A DNA stretch of 64,000 nt from Pinisolibacter aquiterrae (GTDB lineage Bacteria; Pseudomonadota; Alphaproteobacteria; Rhizobiales; Ancalomicrobiaceae), in assembly GCF_019160155.1 (NCBI RefSeq), contig NZ_JAFNIH010000041.1:414871-478870 (forward strand). The letters are read 5' to 3'. Numbering within the stretch: the first letter of the stretch is position 1; every line of letters starts with the position of its first letter. This document shows, piece by piece, positions 34,517 through 42,296 of the stretch. Both the position numbers and the translations under genes were made by a program. The notes under the pieces were generated by a model. That model worked only from the letters and a program-made list of their open reading frames with translations. It was not told the origin of the DNA and did not search any database.

Positions 34517-36675
34517 AGGCTCTCTCTCACCGGAGGAAGCCGATGGCTCTGCGCGAGGGCGAAGCCGACGAACCGTTCGGCCGGCATCGCCCGGCCGTAG
34601 AGATGTCCTTGAACCTCGTCGCAGCCGGCCGCGCGCAGGAACTCCGCCTGCCGTTCCGTCTCCACGCCCTCGGCCGTGACCGTGAGCTCGAGGGAGTGCC
34701 CGAGATTGATGATCGCCCGCACGATCGCCGCGTCGCTCGGATCGTCCGACATGTTGCGCACGAAGCACTGATCGATCTTCAGCCGGTCGACCGGGAACTT
34801 CTTGACGTAGTTCAGCGACGAATAGCCCGTGCCGAAATCGTCGATCGAGATGCTGACGCCGAGCCGGTGGATCTGCTTGAGATGGTCGATCACCGCCTCG
34901 GTGTCGCTCATCACGATGTTCTCGGTGATCTCGAGATCGAGGCAGTGCGGGTCGAGGCCGGTGTCGGCGAGCGCCTTGACCACCAGCAGTGGCACGTTCA
35001 GGCGGCGGAACTGGATCGGCGACAGATTGACCGCGATGCGCATCCCCTCGAGCCCGCGCCGATGCCAGGACTTCGCCTCCCGGCAGGCCTCGCGCAGGAC
35101 CCATTCGTTGATCGGCACGATCAGCCCGTTCTCCTCGGCGCGCGCCAGAAACTCGCCGGGCGAGAGGAGCCCGCGTTCAGGGTGGTTCCAGCGCAGCAGC
35201 GCCTCCGCGCCGACCACGCGGCCGGTGCCGAACTCGAGCTGCGGCTGATAGTGGAGAACGAACTGCTCGTGGGCGATCGCGTCGCGCAATTCGCCGTCGA
35301 GAAGCAGCGCGTGACGATGGCGCCGGTCCATGTCGGAGACATAGAGGCAGAACTGGTTACCGCCCTCGGATTTCGCGCGATACATCGCCAGATCGGCGTT
35401 CTTGAGGAGCTCGGTCGCGTCCTCGCCGTCGCCGGGATGGAAGGTGATGCCGACGCTGGCCCCCGAGGCGAGACGGCGTCCGGCGACGACATAGGGTTCG
35501 CCGATCGTCTCGACCATGCGCGTCGCCAGATCGGTCGCGTCCGCCTCGCGCGTCACGCCGGTCTGCAGCACCGCGAATTCGTCGCCGCCGACGCGCGCCA
35601 CCGTGTCTTCCGGGCCGACCACCCCGCGCAGCCGCCGCGCCACCTCGATCAGGAAGCGATCGCCGGCGGCATGGCCGAGCAGGTCGTTGACGCTCTTGAA
35701 CTCGTCGAGATCGACCAGATGGAGCGCGAAGGGACGATCGCCGCGGCGGGCCCGGGCGACCTCGCGCCGCAGCCGGTCCGACAGCAGCACCCGATTGGGC
35801 AGATCCGTCAGCGGGTCGTGATGGGCGAGATGGGTGAGATGCGCCTCGGCCTGTTTGCGCTCGGTGATGTCGAGCGAACTGGTGAGGACCGCCACCACCA
35901 CGTCGTTGCCGTCGCGCAGCGGCGACTTGGTGGTCAGGAAGACGTGCCGCTTCCCCGAAACGGCGACGAGTTCCTCCTCGAAACTCGCGAGCGCCTGGCC
36001 GGTCTCGAACACTTTGCGATCGAGGCCACGGTTGCGGGTCGGGCTGCCGCGACCGTTGAGGAGGTCGAGCGACAGGCCGACCACCGCCGTCGGATCCTTG
36101 CCGACGAACCGGCCGAGAAAGGCGTTGGCGAAGAGGATGCGTCCCTCGGCATCCGACGCGCTGACCATCGCCGGAATGGTGTCGATGACCTGCGCGAGCC
36201 GCTCGGTCGAATCCCGCAGCACCGCCTCGCGCGACTGTTCGCTGGAGGCGAGTTCCTTCGCCAGCGTCCGCGCCCGGCATTCGAGCAGCAACTGCTGCTT
36301 GCGCAGCTTGAGGAGGTTGCGCGCGCGGGTGACGAATTCCTGATGGTTGACCGGGCTCTGGAGAAAATCGGTGGCGCCCGCCTCGAGCGCCTGCATGCGG
36401 AAGTCGCGTTCCTCGTAGACGGTGATGACGATGATCGGGATCTCGACGAACTCGGGCCGCTCGCGGAAGGCGCGAATGAATTCGGCGCCGTTCATGTAGG
36501 GCATCTTGTAGTCGGTGACGATCAGGTCGGGGGTTTCTCCGTCCTTCAGCCATTCGAACGCCGCCCGGGGATCGGCGAACGAGCGCACGGTCACGCCGGC
36601 CTCGATCGAAGCGGCGAGCTTCTCGAAGATCCGGCGGTTCGTCACTTGATCGTCCAGAATCACGATCAGCGGCAT
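34513..36675 (-). CDS. Response regulator REC-PAS-GGDEF-EAL (c-di-GMP output in the RpfG position)
   Basis: Cytoplasmic c-di-GMP enzyme of 720 residues, likely output of the RpfC-like kinase. The receiver (1-120) has acidic DDQ and phospho-acceptor Asp55 (LIVTDYKMP). A coiled linker (120-160) and PAS domain (about 160-275) follow. The GGDEF domain (about 285-440) has an intact GGDEF at 363-367 but its inhibitory RxxD site reads GPED (354-357). The EAL domain (about 455-705) has EAL at 491-493 and DDFGTGYSS at 612-620. Both activities look possible. ATG 36675 has CGGAG upstream; the stop overlaps the rpfC start, so the pair is co-translated. Xanthomonas RpfG instead has REC-HD-GYP. Confidence 0.87.
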   Translation of the reverse strand: MPLIVILDDQVTNRRIFEKLAASIEAGVTVRSFADPRAAFEWLKDGETPDLIVTDYKMPYMNGAEFIRAFRERPEFVEIPIIVITVYEERDFRMQALEAGATDFLQSPVNHQEFVTRARNLLKLRKQQLLLECRARTLAKELASSEQSREAVLRDSTERLAQVIDTIPAMVSASDAEGRILFANAFLGRFVGKDPTAVVGLSLDLLNGRGSPTRNRGLDRKVFETGQALASFEEELVAVSGKRHVFLTTKSPLRDGNDVVVAVLTSSLDITERKQAEAHLTHLAHHDPLTDLPNRVLLSDRLRREVARARRGDRPFALHLVDLDEFKSVNDLLGHAAGDRFLIEVARRLRGVVGPEDTVARVGGDEFAVLQTGVTREADATDLATRMVETIGEPYVVAGRRLASGASVGITFHPGDGEDATELLKNADLAMYRAKSEGGNQFCLYVSDMDRRHRHALLLDGELRDAIAHEQFVLHYQPQLEFGTGRVVGAEALLRWNHPERGLLSPGEFLARAEENGLIVPINEWVLREACREAKSWHRRGLEGMRIAVNLSPIQFRRLNVPLLVVKALADTGLDPHCLDLEITENIVMSDTEAVIDHLKQIHRLGVSISIDDFGTGYSSLNYVKKFPVDRLKIDQCFVRNMSDDPSDAAIVRAIINLGHSLELTVTAEGVETERQAEFLRAAGCDEVQGHLYGRAMPAERFVGFALAQSHRLPPVRESL

Positions 36676-36773
36676 GGTCCACTCCGATGACGAGCGGCGA
36701 TCGGATCCGCTCCACGTGCACACGGTGGACTTTCGGGCCCCGAGACGAGCGTCGAGGGATCGCATACGCCGAT

Positions 36774-36787
36774 TTCCACATGTGGAA
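36774..36787. promoter_or_regulatory. Palindromic candidate operator upstream of the REC-PAS-GGDEF-EAL gene
   Basis: TTCCACATGTGGAA is a perfect 14-bp palindrome 99 nt before the ATG at 36675. A related imperfect element, TCCAC-N9-GTGGA, lies at about 36713-36731. The gene-free stretch 36676-37015 holds nothing else I could identify apart from AT-rich patches around 36790-36930. The regulator is unknown. Confidence 0.45.
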
Positions 36788-37015
36788 CTCTATGTCGCTC
36801 GTCTTAACAACCGGCAAAGAACGACGATGTCCGGCGAATTCGAAAGACGAATCTCCGGAAGGGGCGCAAGTCTTCGTTCCCGAGTTTCACGATGTCGGAA
36901 ACTCTCGCAATAAGTGTGAAATATAAGAAAGGCATCCGAGCGGCGACGTCTTCGCGGCGGGCGTGTCCCGCGAGGTCGACGGCTCGCGCCGGTCGTCGCG
37001 GTCGTCGACGTCCCG

Positions 37016-37081
37016 TCAGGCCGGCGTCCGCTCGGCGATCGCCTCGATCTCCACCAGCGCCTCCGGCGCGACGAGCGCGGA
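37016..37081 (-). pseudogene. 3'-terminal remnant of a RidA/YjgF-family gene
   Basis: Reading the minus strand, the last 22 codons encode [21 protein letters not shown] and a stop. The motif ALVEIEAIA is the hallmark C-terminus of RidA-family enamine/imine deaminases. Upstream (towards higher coordinates) the similarity ends abruptly at about 37081, where an oligopeptide-ABC ATPase fragment begins on the other strand. The remnant is too short to function. The assignment rests on a short motif, so confidence is moderate. Confidence 0.5.
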
Positions 37082-37592
37082 ATTCTCCGGCGGTCAACGC
37101 CAACGGCTCGGCATCGCGCGCGCCCTGGCGCTCTCGCCGAAACTGATCGTCTGTGACGAACCCGTCTCCGCCCTCGACGTCTCGGTCCAGGCGCAGGTGG
37201 TCAACCTTCTGACCGATCTCCAGGCCGAGTTCGGCATCTCCTATCTCTTCGTCGCCCACGACCTCGCGGTGGTGCGCCACATCAGCCACCGGGTGGCGGT
37301 GATGTATCTCGGCCGGATCGTCGAGATCGCCGATCGCGACACGCTCTTCGCCGATCCGCGACGCCCCTATACGCGGATGTTGCTGGCGGCGGCGCCGATC
37401 CCGAACCCGCGCGCGCGGCGGGTCCGGCAATTGCCGATCGGCGATCCGCCGAGCCCGATCGACCCGCCCGCCGGTTGCCGTTTCCACCCGCGCTGCCCGT
37501 CGGCGACGGACCTCTGCCGGGTGAGCGCGCCGTCGCTCGACCCCGCCCCGGGCGATCGGGACCACCGCGTCGCTTGCCACGTGGCGGCGTGA
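37080..37592 (+). pseudogene. 3' half of an oligopeptide ABC transporter ATPase (DppF/OppF), 5'-truncated
   Basis: About 170 codons of the C-terminal half of a DppF/OppF ATPase. Similarity begins exactly at the signature motif [16 protein letters not shown] and continues through Walker [13 protein letters not shown], the [12 protein letters not shown] switch and the C-terminal cysteine-rich [16 protein letters not shown] oligopeptide-family tail. The whole N-terminal half with Walker A is missing, and no plausible start codon with ribosome site precedes it; an in-frame GTG at 36963 only adds unrelated low-complexity sequence. It cannot bind ATP. It abuts a RidA remnant on the opposite strand, marking a deletion or rearrangement junction near 37080. 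Confidence 0.85.
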
Positions 37593-37626
37593 TGCCGAGC
37601 GCCGGGAATCCCCTCCGACCGGCCGC

Positions 37627-38493
37627 TCACGCCCCCACCACGGGGCGGCGCAAGGGCGCGGTGACCTCGATCAGGTGATCCATCACCGCCCGGACCCGAG
37701 CCGAGCGCCGCAGGTCCGGGTGCACCACCAGCCAGATCGGACGCGTCGCCGCCTCCGCCTCCTCGAGACACACGAGGCCGTCGTCGGCGGCGGCGAGGAC
37801 ATGGGGCAGCGCCGCGAGACCCATCCCGGCCCGGACCGCCGTCAGCAGCGTGACGAGGTCGTTGGTCACGAGCGCGATGCGGCGGTCTCGCGCGCGCGCT
37901 CTCAGCCAGAGTTGTTGCGGCACCCCGTCGAGCCGCTCGTCGTAGCCGAGAAAATCGAGATCCTCGCCCGCCGTCGCCTCGACGAGGCCGCGAGCGCCGT
38001 AGAGCCCGTATCGAAGATCGCCGATCCGGCGCCCGATCAGACCGGAATCGCTCGGTTGGCGCAGGCGCAGCGCGACGTCCGCCTCGCGCCGGACCAGACT
38101 GGCGTCGGCGACGTCGCCGATCAGATCGAGCGTCAGCCCGGGGTGAGCCCGCGTCAGCGGCGCCAACCGGGGCGCGAGCCAGAGGCTGGCGAGGGCGGGC
38201 GGCGCGCTGATCGAGACGCGGCCGTCGATCGTCTCGCTGCGCCCGTCGGCGAACCGCGCGACCGCGTGGATCGCCGCCTCGACGTCGGCGGCGCGTTCGG
38301 CGAGCGCCGCTCCCTCGGCGGTCGGGACCCAACCGCGCGGCATGCGATCGAAGAGTTTCAACCCGAGCGCCTGCTCGAGCTCGCCCACCCGCCGGGCGAC
38401 GGTGGTGTGATCGGCCGCGAGCCGGCGCGCCGCCTCCGACAGACTGCCCGCGCGCGCCAGCGCGACGAAGAAGCGCAGATCGTCCCAGTTCAT
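37627..38493 (-). CDS. LysR-family transcriptional regulator
   Basis: Regulator of 288 residues. The N-terminal helix-turn-helix reads MNWDDLRFFVALARAGSLSEAARRL then HTTVARRVGELEQALG, the GcvA/VttR-like group whose members act on one divergent gene. An effector domain follows from about residue 90. It is divergent from the quinone oxidoreductase gene at 38616, with a perfect inverted repeat in the 122-nt gap. It therefore most likely controls that gene and itself. It ends 34 nt from the truncated ATPase gene. Confidence 0.9.
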   Translation of the reverse strand: MNWDDLRFFVALARAGSLSEAARRLAADHTTVARRVGELEQALGLKLFDRMPRGWVPTAEGAALAERAADVEAAIHAVARFADGRSETIDGRVSISAPPALASLWLAPRLAPLTRAHPGLTLDLIGDVADASLVRREADVALRLRQPSDSGLIGRRIGDLRYGLYGARGLVEATAGEDLDFLGYDERLDGVPQQLWLRARARDRRIALVTNDLVTLLTAVRAGMGLAALPHVLAAADDGLVCLEEAEAATRPIWLVVHPDLRRSARVRAVMDHLIEVTAPLRRPVVGA

Positions 38494-38531
38494 CGCCGTC
38501 CACCCGGTTCGCGCCGTCGCGATATGTGGAA

Positions 38532-38554
38532 ATTCGCGCAGATGATGCGCGAAT
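38532..38554. promoter_or_regulatory. Perfect inverted repeat in the LysR/quinone-oxidoreductase divergent promoter
   Basis: ATTCGCGCA (38532-38540), GATGA, TGCGCGAAT (38546-38554): 9-bp arms, 5-bp spacer. It sits between the LysR start (38493) and the oxidoreductase start (38616) and is the best candidate operator for the LysR protein. A hairpin in RNA is an alternative reading, but the position in a divergent promoter favours a DNA site. Confidence 0.65.
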
Positions 38555-38615
38555 CTGGGGAATTCTACCAGAGACTCTGCCGCGCCAGTCTGGGGCTCCG
38601 AAGAAGGAGTGAACC

Positions 38616-39590
38616 ATGACCTCGGCCATATGCATGACCACCACGGGTGGCCCCGATGTTCTCGAACCGGCGATCCTCGATCTGCCCGCGCCCGGGCCCG
38701 GCGAGGTGCGCCTCCGCCACGGCGCGGTCGGCGTCAACTTCGTCGACGTCTATCACCGCACCGGCCTCTATCCCCTGCCCCGGCTTCCCGCCGTCCTCGG
38801 CGTCGAGGGGGCCGGCACGGTGACGGCGGTCGGCGACGGCGTCGCGGATTTCGCGCCCGGCGATCGCGTCGCCTGGGCGGGCCTACCGGCCGGCGGCTAC
38901 ACCGAGGAGCGCAACATCGACGCAGAGCGCCTGATCCGGTTGCCCGAGACCATCGACGATCGCACCGCCGCCGCGATCATGTTGCGCGGCATCACCGCCC
39001 ACATGTTGCTGGAGCGCGTGGTCCGGGTCGGACCGGACACGACCGTGCTCGTCCATGCCGCCGCCGGCGGCCTCGGCCTGATCCTGACCCGTTGGGCCAA
39101 GGCGCTCGGGGCGCGCGTCGTCGGCACCGTCGGGTCCGAGGAGAAGGCGGAAACCGCGCTCGCCGCCGGTCTCGATCACGCGATCCTCCATCGCCGCGCC
39201 GATTTCGTCGCCGAAGTGCGGCGGCTGACCGACGGGCGCGGCGTCGACGTCGCCTATGACGGGATCGGCGGCGACACGCTTCCGCGGACCTTCGATGCCG
39301 TCCGCCCCTTCGGTACGGTGGCGAGCATCGGTCAGGTGAGTGGCCCGATCGCCCCCGTCGCGGTCACGGAGATCGGCCCGGGGCGGTCCCTCTCGTTCGC
39401 CCGGCCGAGCGTCTTCGCCCACGCCCGCGATCTCGTGAGCTATCGCGCCGCCGCCGCCGCGCTCTTCGCGCGGATCGCCGATGGATTGACCGTCGCCGTC
39501 GGGCTCGAGTTGCCGCTCGCCGAGGCGGCGGAGGCCCATCGCCGGCTCGAGGCCGGGACGACCTCGGGCTCGATCGTCCTCGTGCCTTGA
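38616..39590 (+). CDS. Zinc-free quinone oxidoreductase (Qor-like medium-chain reductase)
   Basis: NADPH-dependent medium-chain reductase of 324 residues. The N-terminal GroES-like part contains GVNFVDVYHRTGLYPLP and LGVEGAGTVTAVGDGV, the quinone-reductase consensus; the zinc-binding cysteines of alcohol dehydrogenases are absent. The NADPH motif is HAAAGGLGLILTRWAKALGARV (about 147-168). It reduces quinones or activated alkenes in the cytoplasm. GAAGGAG precedes the ATG. It is expressed divergently from a LysR gene and ends in a hairpin shared with the converging MaoC-type gene. Confidence 0.92.
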   Translation: MTSAICMTTTGGPDVLEPAILDLPAPGPGEVRLRHGAVGVNFVDVYHRTGLYPLPRLPAVLGVEGAGTVTAVGDGVADFAPGDRVAWAGLPAGGYTEERNIDAERLIRLPETIDDRTAAAIMLRGITAHMLLERVVRVGPDTTVLVHAAAGGLGLILTRWAKALGARVVGTVGSEEKAETALAAGLDHAILHRRADFVAEVRRLTDGRGVDVAYDGIGGDTLPRTFDAVRPFGTVASIGQVSGPIAPVAVTEIGPGRSLSFARPSVFAHARDLVSYRAAAAALFARIADGLTVAVGLELPLAEAAEAHRRLEAGTTSGSIVLVP

Positions 39591-39596
39591 CCGCGC

Positions 39597-39622
39597 GCCG
39601 TCGGGTCCTGGCGCCCGGCGGC
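39597..39622. terminator. Bidirectional hairpin between convergent genes
   Basis: GCCGTCGGG (39597-39605) pairs with CCCGGCGGC (39614-39622) with one T-G wobble and an 8-nt loop. It fills the 35-nt gap between the quinone oxidoreductase and the hot-dog hydratase genes, which converge. No T-run. Confidence 0.55.
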
Positions 39623-39625
39623 GGC

Positions 39626-40456
39626 TCAGGACGCGACGGCGCCCGTCGTCGCCGACAGGATCCGGCGGCCGTCCGAGGCGCGCGCCTCGAGCCGGCCGTC
39701 GCGATCGCCGTCGAGCGCCGCGAGGGTCAGCACGTCGCCGCAAGCGGCGGGGGCATGCGCGTGAAACGAGATCGTCCCCGCCGCCCCGTCCCGTCGGCGC
39801 GCCCAGGCGAGGCCGAGCAGGGTCGCGGTCAGGGTGCCCTGTATCAAGGGCGCCGGGAACCCTTCGGTGTCGCGGGCATAGGCGACGTCCCAATGGATGC
39901 GATGGGCATTGAAGGTCAGGGCGGAGAAGCGGAAGACCGCGAGCGGGTCGATCGCGAACGTGCCCAGCACATCGCCGGGGGCGGGCGCGGCCGCCTCGGG
40001 GCGCGGGGCGGTGGCGATCGGCCGCGCCGTTCGGAAGACGTAGCGTTGCACGTCGACGATCCGATCCTCGCCCTCGACCGAGAAGATCTGTTCGACGCGG
40101 CCGAAGGCGAGCCGGCCCGATCGCCCGACCTTCTCGGTGACGTCGAGGATGCGGGTGCGCCGCCGCACCGTGTCCCCGATCCGGAGCGGGGCATGGACCG
40201 TGACGTCGGCTCCGGCCCACATCGTGAAGGAGAAGCCGTCCGGCGGCGGCAGGATCGCCCCGGCCGTCGTCGCCAGCCCGTCGCCGGAGAGATCGCCGAG
40301 GGGGGCCGCGTCCGGCGCGAGACACCAGTGGAGCCCGAACGGCACGGCGGCGCCGGGCCTCGGGTCTACGTCCGTGAGACCCAGGGTGACGGCGAAGCGG
40401 CGGAGAAGCGCCGGCGAGACGGCGTCGACGTCGAAGGCGGTGGTGTCGTGGTCCAT
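39626..40456 (-). CDS. MaoC-like/FAS1-type dehydratase (itaconyl/mesaconyl-CoA hydratase-like)
   Basis: Double hot-dog-fold protein of 276 residues. The first half (about 1-140) has WAGADVTVHAPLRIGDTVRRRTRILDVTEKVGRSG, the N-terminal dehydratase-like unit. The second (about 165-276) has the hydratase loop FSALTFNAHRIHWDVAYA with the catalytic His and neighbouring Asp. This arrangement matches mesaconyl-C4-CoA or itaconyl-CoA hydratases and HTD2-like proteins. It is last of the operon 48875 to 39626, 23 nt after a crotonase gene. It probably hydrates a branched enoyl-CoA. Confidence 0.8.
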   Translation of the reverse strand: MDHDTTAFDVDAVSPALLRRFAVTLGLTDVDPRPGAAVPFGLHWCLAPDAAPLGDLSGDGLATTAGAILPPPDGFSFTMWAGADVTVHAPLRIGDTVRRRTRILDVTEKVGRSGRLAFGRVEQIFSVEGEDRIVDVQRYVFRTARPIATAPRPEAAAPAPGDVLGTFAIDPLAVFRFSALTFNAHRIHWDVAYARDTEGFPAPLIQGTLTATLLGLAWARRRDGAAGTISFHAHAPAACGDVLTLAALDGDRDGRLEARASDGRRILSATTGAVAS

Positions 40457-40479
40457 CGTCGTCGTCTCCCTTGCCCCTC

Positions 40480-41253
40480 TCAGCCCCGACGCGCGCGAAA
40501 GAAGCGTTCGATCCTGTCGAGGACCTCCGGACCGCGCCCGGCGATCGCCTGGGCGTCACGCTCTGCGGCGAGGCGATCGGCGAGATCGGCCTCGGCGGCC
40601 TCGCCGATCAGCCGTTTGGTCGCGGCGATCGCGGCCGGCGGGAGGACCGCGAGCCGTTCGGCGATCCCCGCGACCGTCGCCTCGAGGTCGGCCGGCGCGC
40701 AAGTTCGCCAGACGAGCCCCCAGTCACGCGCCGCCGCCGCGGAGATCCGCTCGCCGAGCAACATCATCGCCGCCGCGCGCCCGCGCCCGAGGAGACGGGT
40801 GAGGAACACCGTGTTGCCGGCGTCGGGGACGAGCGCGAGCCCGACGAAGGGTTCGTAGAAATAGGCGTCCTCGGCCGCGATCACGATGTCCGAGGCGAGC
40901 GCGAGCCCGACCGAGGCACCGGCGCAGGGCCCGTTCACCGCCGCCACGATCGGCAGCCGCGAGGACCGCATCGCCGCGATCAGCGGATTGAAATGGCGCT
41001 CGAGCACGTCGCCGAGCTCCGGCGGCATCGTCGGCGGCGGCACCGACAGGTCGTAGCCCGCCCCGAAGGCCCGGCCCCGGCCGGTGATCACCAGAGACCG
41101 CACCTCCGCGCGCGCCTCGGCGACGCGCAGCGCCGCGAGGATCTCGCCCGCCGTCTCGTCGCGCAGCGCGTTGAGCTTGTCCGGCCGGGCGATCTCGAGG
41201 CGCGCCACCGGACGGGAGACGTCGAGCGCGACGTCGTGGAAGGGCGGGATCAT
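40480..41253 (-). CDS. Enoyl-CoA hydratase/isomerase family protein
   Basis: Crotonase of 257 residues acting on acyl-CoA thioesters. ARPDKLNALRDETAGE (about 22-37) and the oxyanion-hole segments GRGRAFGAGYDLS and NGPCAGASVGLALASD are present. The usual first catalytic Glu position, within the GASVGLALASD helix, carries no Glu; the second region reads EDAYFYEPFVGLALVPDAGN. It may therefore be an isomerase or hydrolase rather than a classical hydratase. ATG 41253 overlaps the nitronate monooxygenase gene stop by four bases. Part of the Liv/acyl-CoA operon. Confidence 0.85.
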   Translation of the reverse strand: MIPPFHDVALDVSRPVARLEIARPDKLNALRDETAGEILAALRVAEARAEVRSLVITGRGRAFGAGYDLSVPPPTMPPELGDVLERHFNPLIAAMRSSRLPIVAAVNGPCAGASVGLALASDIVIAAEDAYFYEPFVGLALVPDAGNTVFLTRLLGRGRAAAMMLLGERISAAAARDWGLVWRTCAPADLEATVAGIAERLAVLPPAAIAATKRLIGEAAEADLADRLAAERDAQAIAGRGPEVLDRIERFFRARRG

Positions 41254-42227
41254 GCGACCGCCGCCCGTGTCGGTTCGTCGAGGAGGGCGCCGGCCTGGTC
41301 GAGGGCCGCGCGATAGTCGCGCGTGAACCGGGCGCAGAGGTCGCCGGCGCTCGGGATGTCGTCGATGCCGCCGACCCCCTGGCCCGCCGCCCAGATGTCC
41401 TTCCAGGCCTTGGCCTCTCCGGTGGCGAGGTCGAGCCGGGCCGGCGCGGAGAGATCGTCGGGATCGCGCCCCGCCGCGACGATGCTCGGCCTCAGGAAAT
41501 TGCCGGGCACGCCGCTGATCGCCGGGGTGTAGACGATGTCGTCCGGTCCGCTGGCGACGAGCATCGCCTCGAGGCCGGTCGCGGCGAGGCTCTCGCGCGT
41601 CGCCATGAAGCCGGTGCCGACATAGGCCATGTCGGCGCCGAGGAGCCGGGCGGCGGCGACCTCGGCCCCGTTCGTCACGGTCCCCGCGAGGAGCAGGGTG
41701 CCGGCGAAGAACCGGCGGATCTCGGCGATCGCCACCAACGGATTGAGCCGCCCGGCATGACCGCCGGCGCCGTGGCAGACGGCGATCAGCCCGTCGACGC
41801 CGGCCTCCGCCGCCTTGCGGGCGTGGGCGATCGTGGTCACGTCGTGGAAGACGAGCCCGCCGGCCTCGTGGACGGCGCGGATGAGATCGCGGTCGAGGCC
41901 GAGCGAGGTGACGACGAGCGGCACCCGCGCGGCGAGCGTCGCCGCGAGATCGGCCTCGAGCCGGCGGTTCGACTTGTTGACCACGAGATTGACGCCGAAG
42001 GGCGCGGGCGCGACCCCTGTGCGGCTCTCGATCGCCGCGAGCCGTTCGGCGATCTCCGCGAGCCACTCGGCATGGCCCTCGGTGGTGCGCCGGTTGAGCG
42101 CCGGGAAGGTGCCGACCACCCCGGCCCGGCAGCATTCCACGACGAGGTCGGGTCCGGAGATCAGGAACATCGGTGCGGCGACGATCGGCACGGTGAGGCG
42201 GCCGACGAAACTCTGCGGAAGGGCCAT
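41250..42227 (-). CDS. Nitronate monooxygenase (2-nitropropane dioxygenase family)
   Basis: FMN-dependent TIM-barrel enzyme of 325 residues. PIVAAPMFLISGPDLV near the N-terminus and the catalytic-His segment CHGAGGHAGRLNPL (about 169-182) match class-I nitronate monooxygenases, with phosphate-binding AGTVTNGAEV and GADMAYVGTGFMATRES following. The family oxidises nitronates, but many genomic copies sit in acyl-CoA clusters and act as flavin-dependent enoyl reductases or have unknown roles. It is flanked by a binding-protein gene and a crotonase in one operon, which supports a role in acyl-CoA breakdown. Confidence 0.87.
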   Translation of the reverse strand: MALPQSFVGRLTVPIVAAPMFLISGPDLVVECCRAGVVGTFPALNRRTTEGHAEWLAEIAERLAAIESRTGVAPAPFGVNLVVNKSNRRLEADLAATLAARVPLVVTSLGLDRDLIRAVHEAGGLVFHDVTTIAHARKAAEAGVDGLIAVCHGAGGHAGRLNPLVAIAEIRRFFAGTLLLAGTVTNGAEVAAARLLGADMAYVGTGFMATRESLAATGLEAMLVASGPDDIVYTPAISGVPGNFLRPSIVAAGRDPDDLSAPARLDLATGEAKAWKDIWAAGQGVGGIDDIPSAGDLCARFTRDYRAALDQAGALLDEPTRAAVA

Positions 42228-42252
42228 GGCGTCCTCGCTGCGCGCGGGTCGT

Positions 42253-42280
42253 CCCGGCCGCGCCGTGGGGCGCGACCGGG
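42253..42280 (-). other. Intercistronic hairpin after a binding-protein gene
   Basis: CCCGG-C-CGCGCC (42253-42264) pairs with GGCGCG-A-CCGGG (42269-42280) around a GTGG loop: 11 bp with one mismatch. It starts 17 nt beyond the binding-protein stop at 42297 and precedes the nitronate monooxygenase start. Likely protects the upstream message from 3' decay. Confidence 0.5.
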
Positions 42281-42296
42281 CGGGTCGTGAGCGGGC

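Noticed and set aside
30908-34600. A 1230-codon plus-strand open frame across rpfF and rpfC
   Set aside because: Low-complexity Arg/Asp/Gly/Val text antisense to the RpfC-like kinase, whose H, D and HPt motifs are clear on the other strand.
34513-36675. Assignment of the REC-PAS-GGDEF-EAL protein as RpfR
   Set aside because: RpfR has an N-terminal RpfF-interaction domain and PAS but no receiver; this protein begins with a full receiver and is coupled to an RpfC-like kinase.
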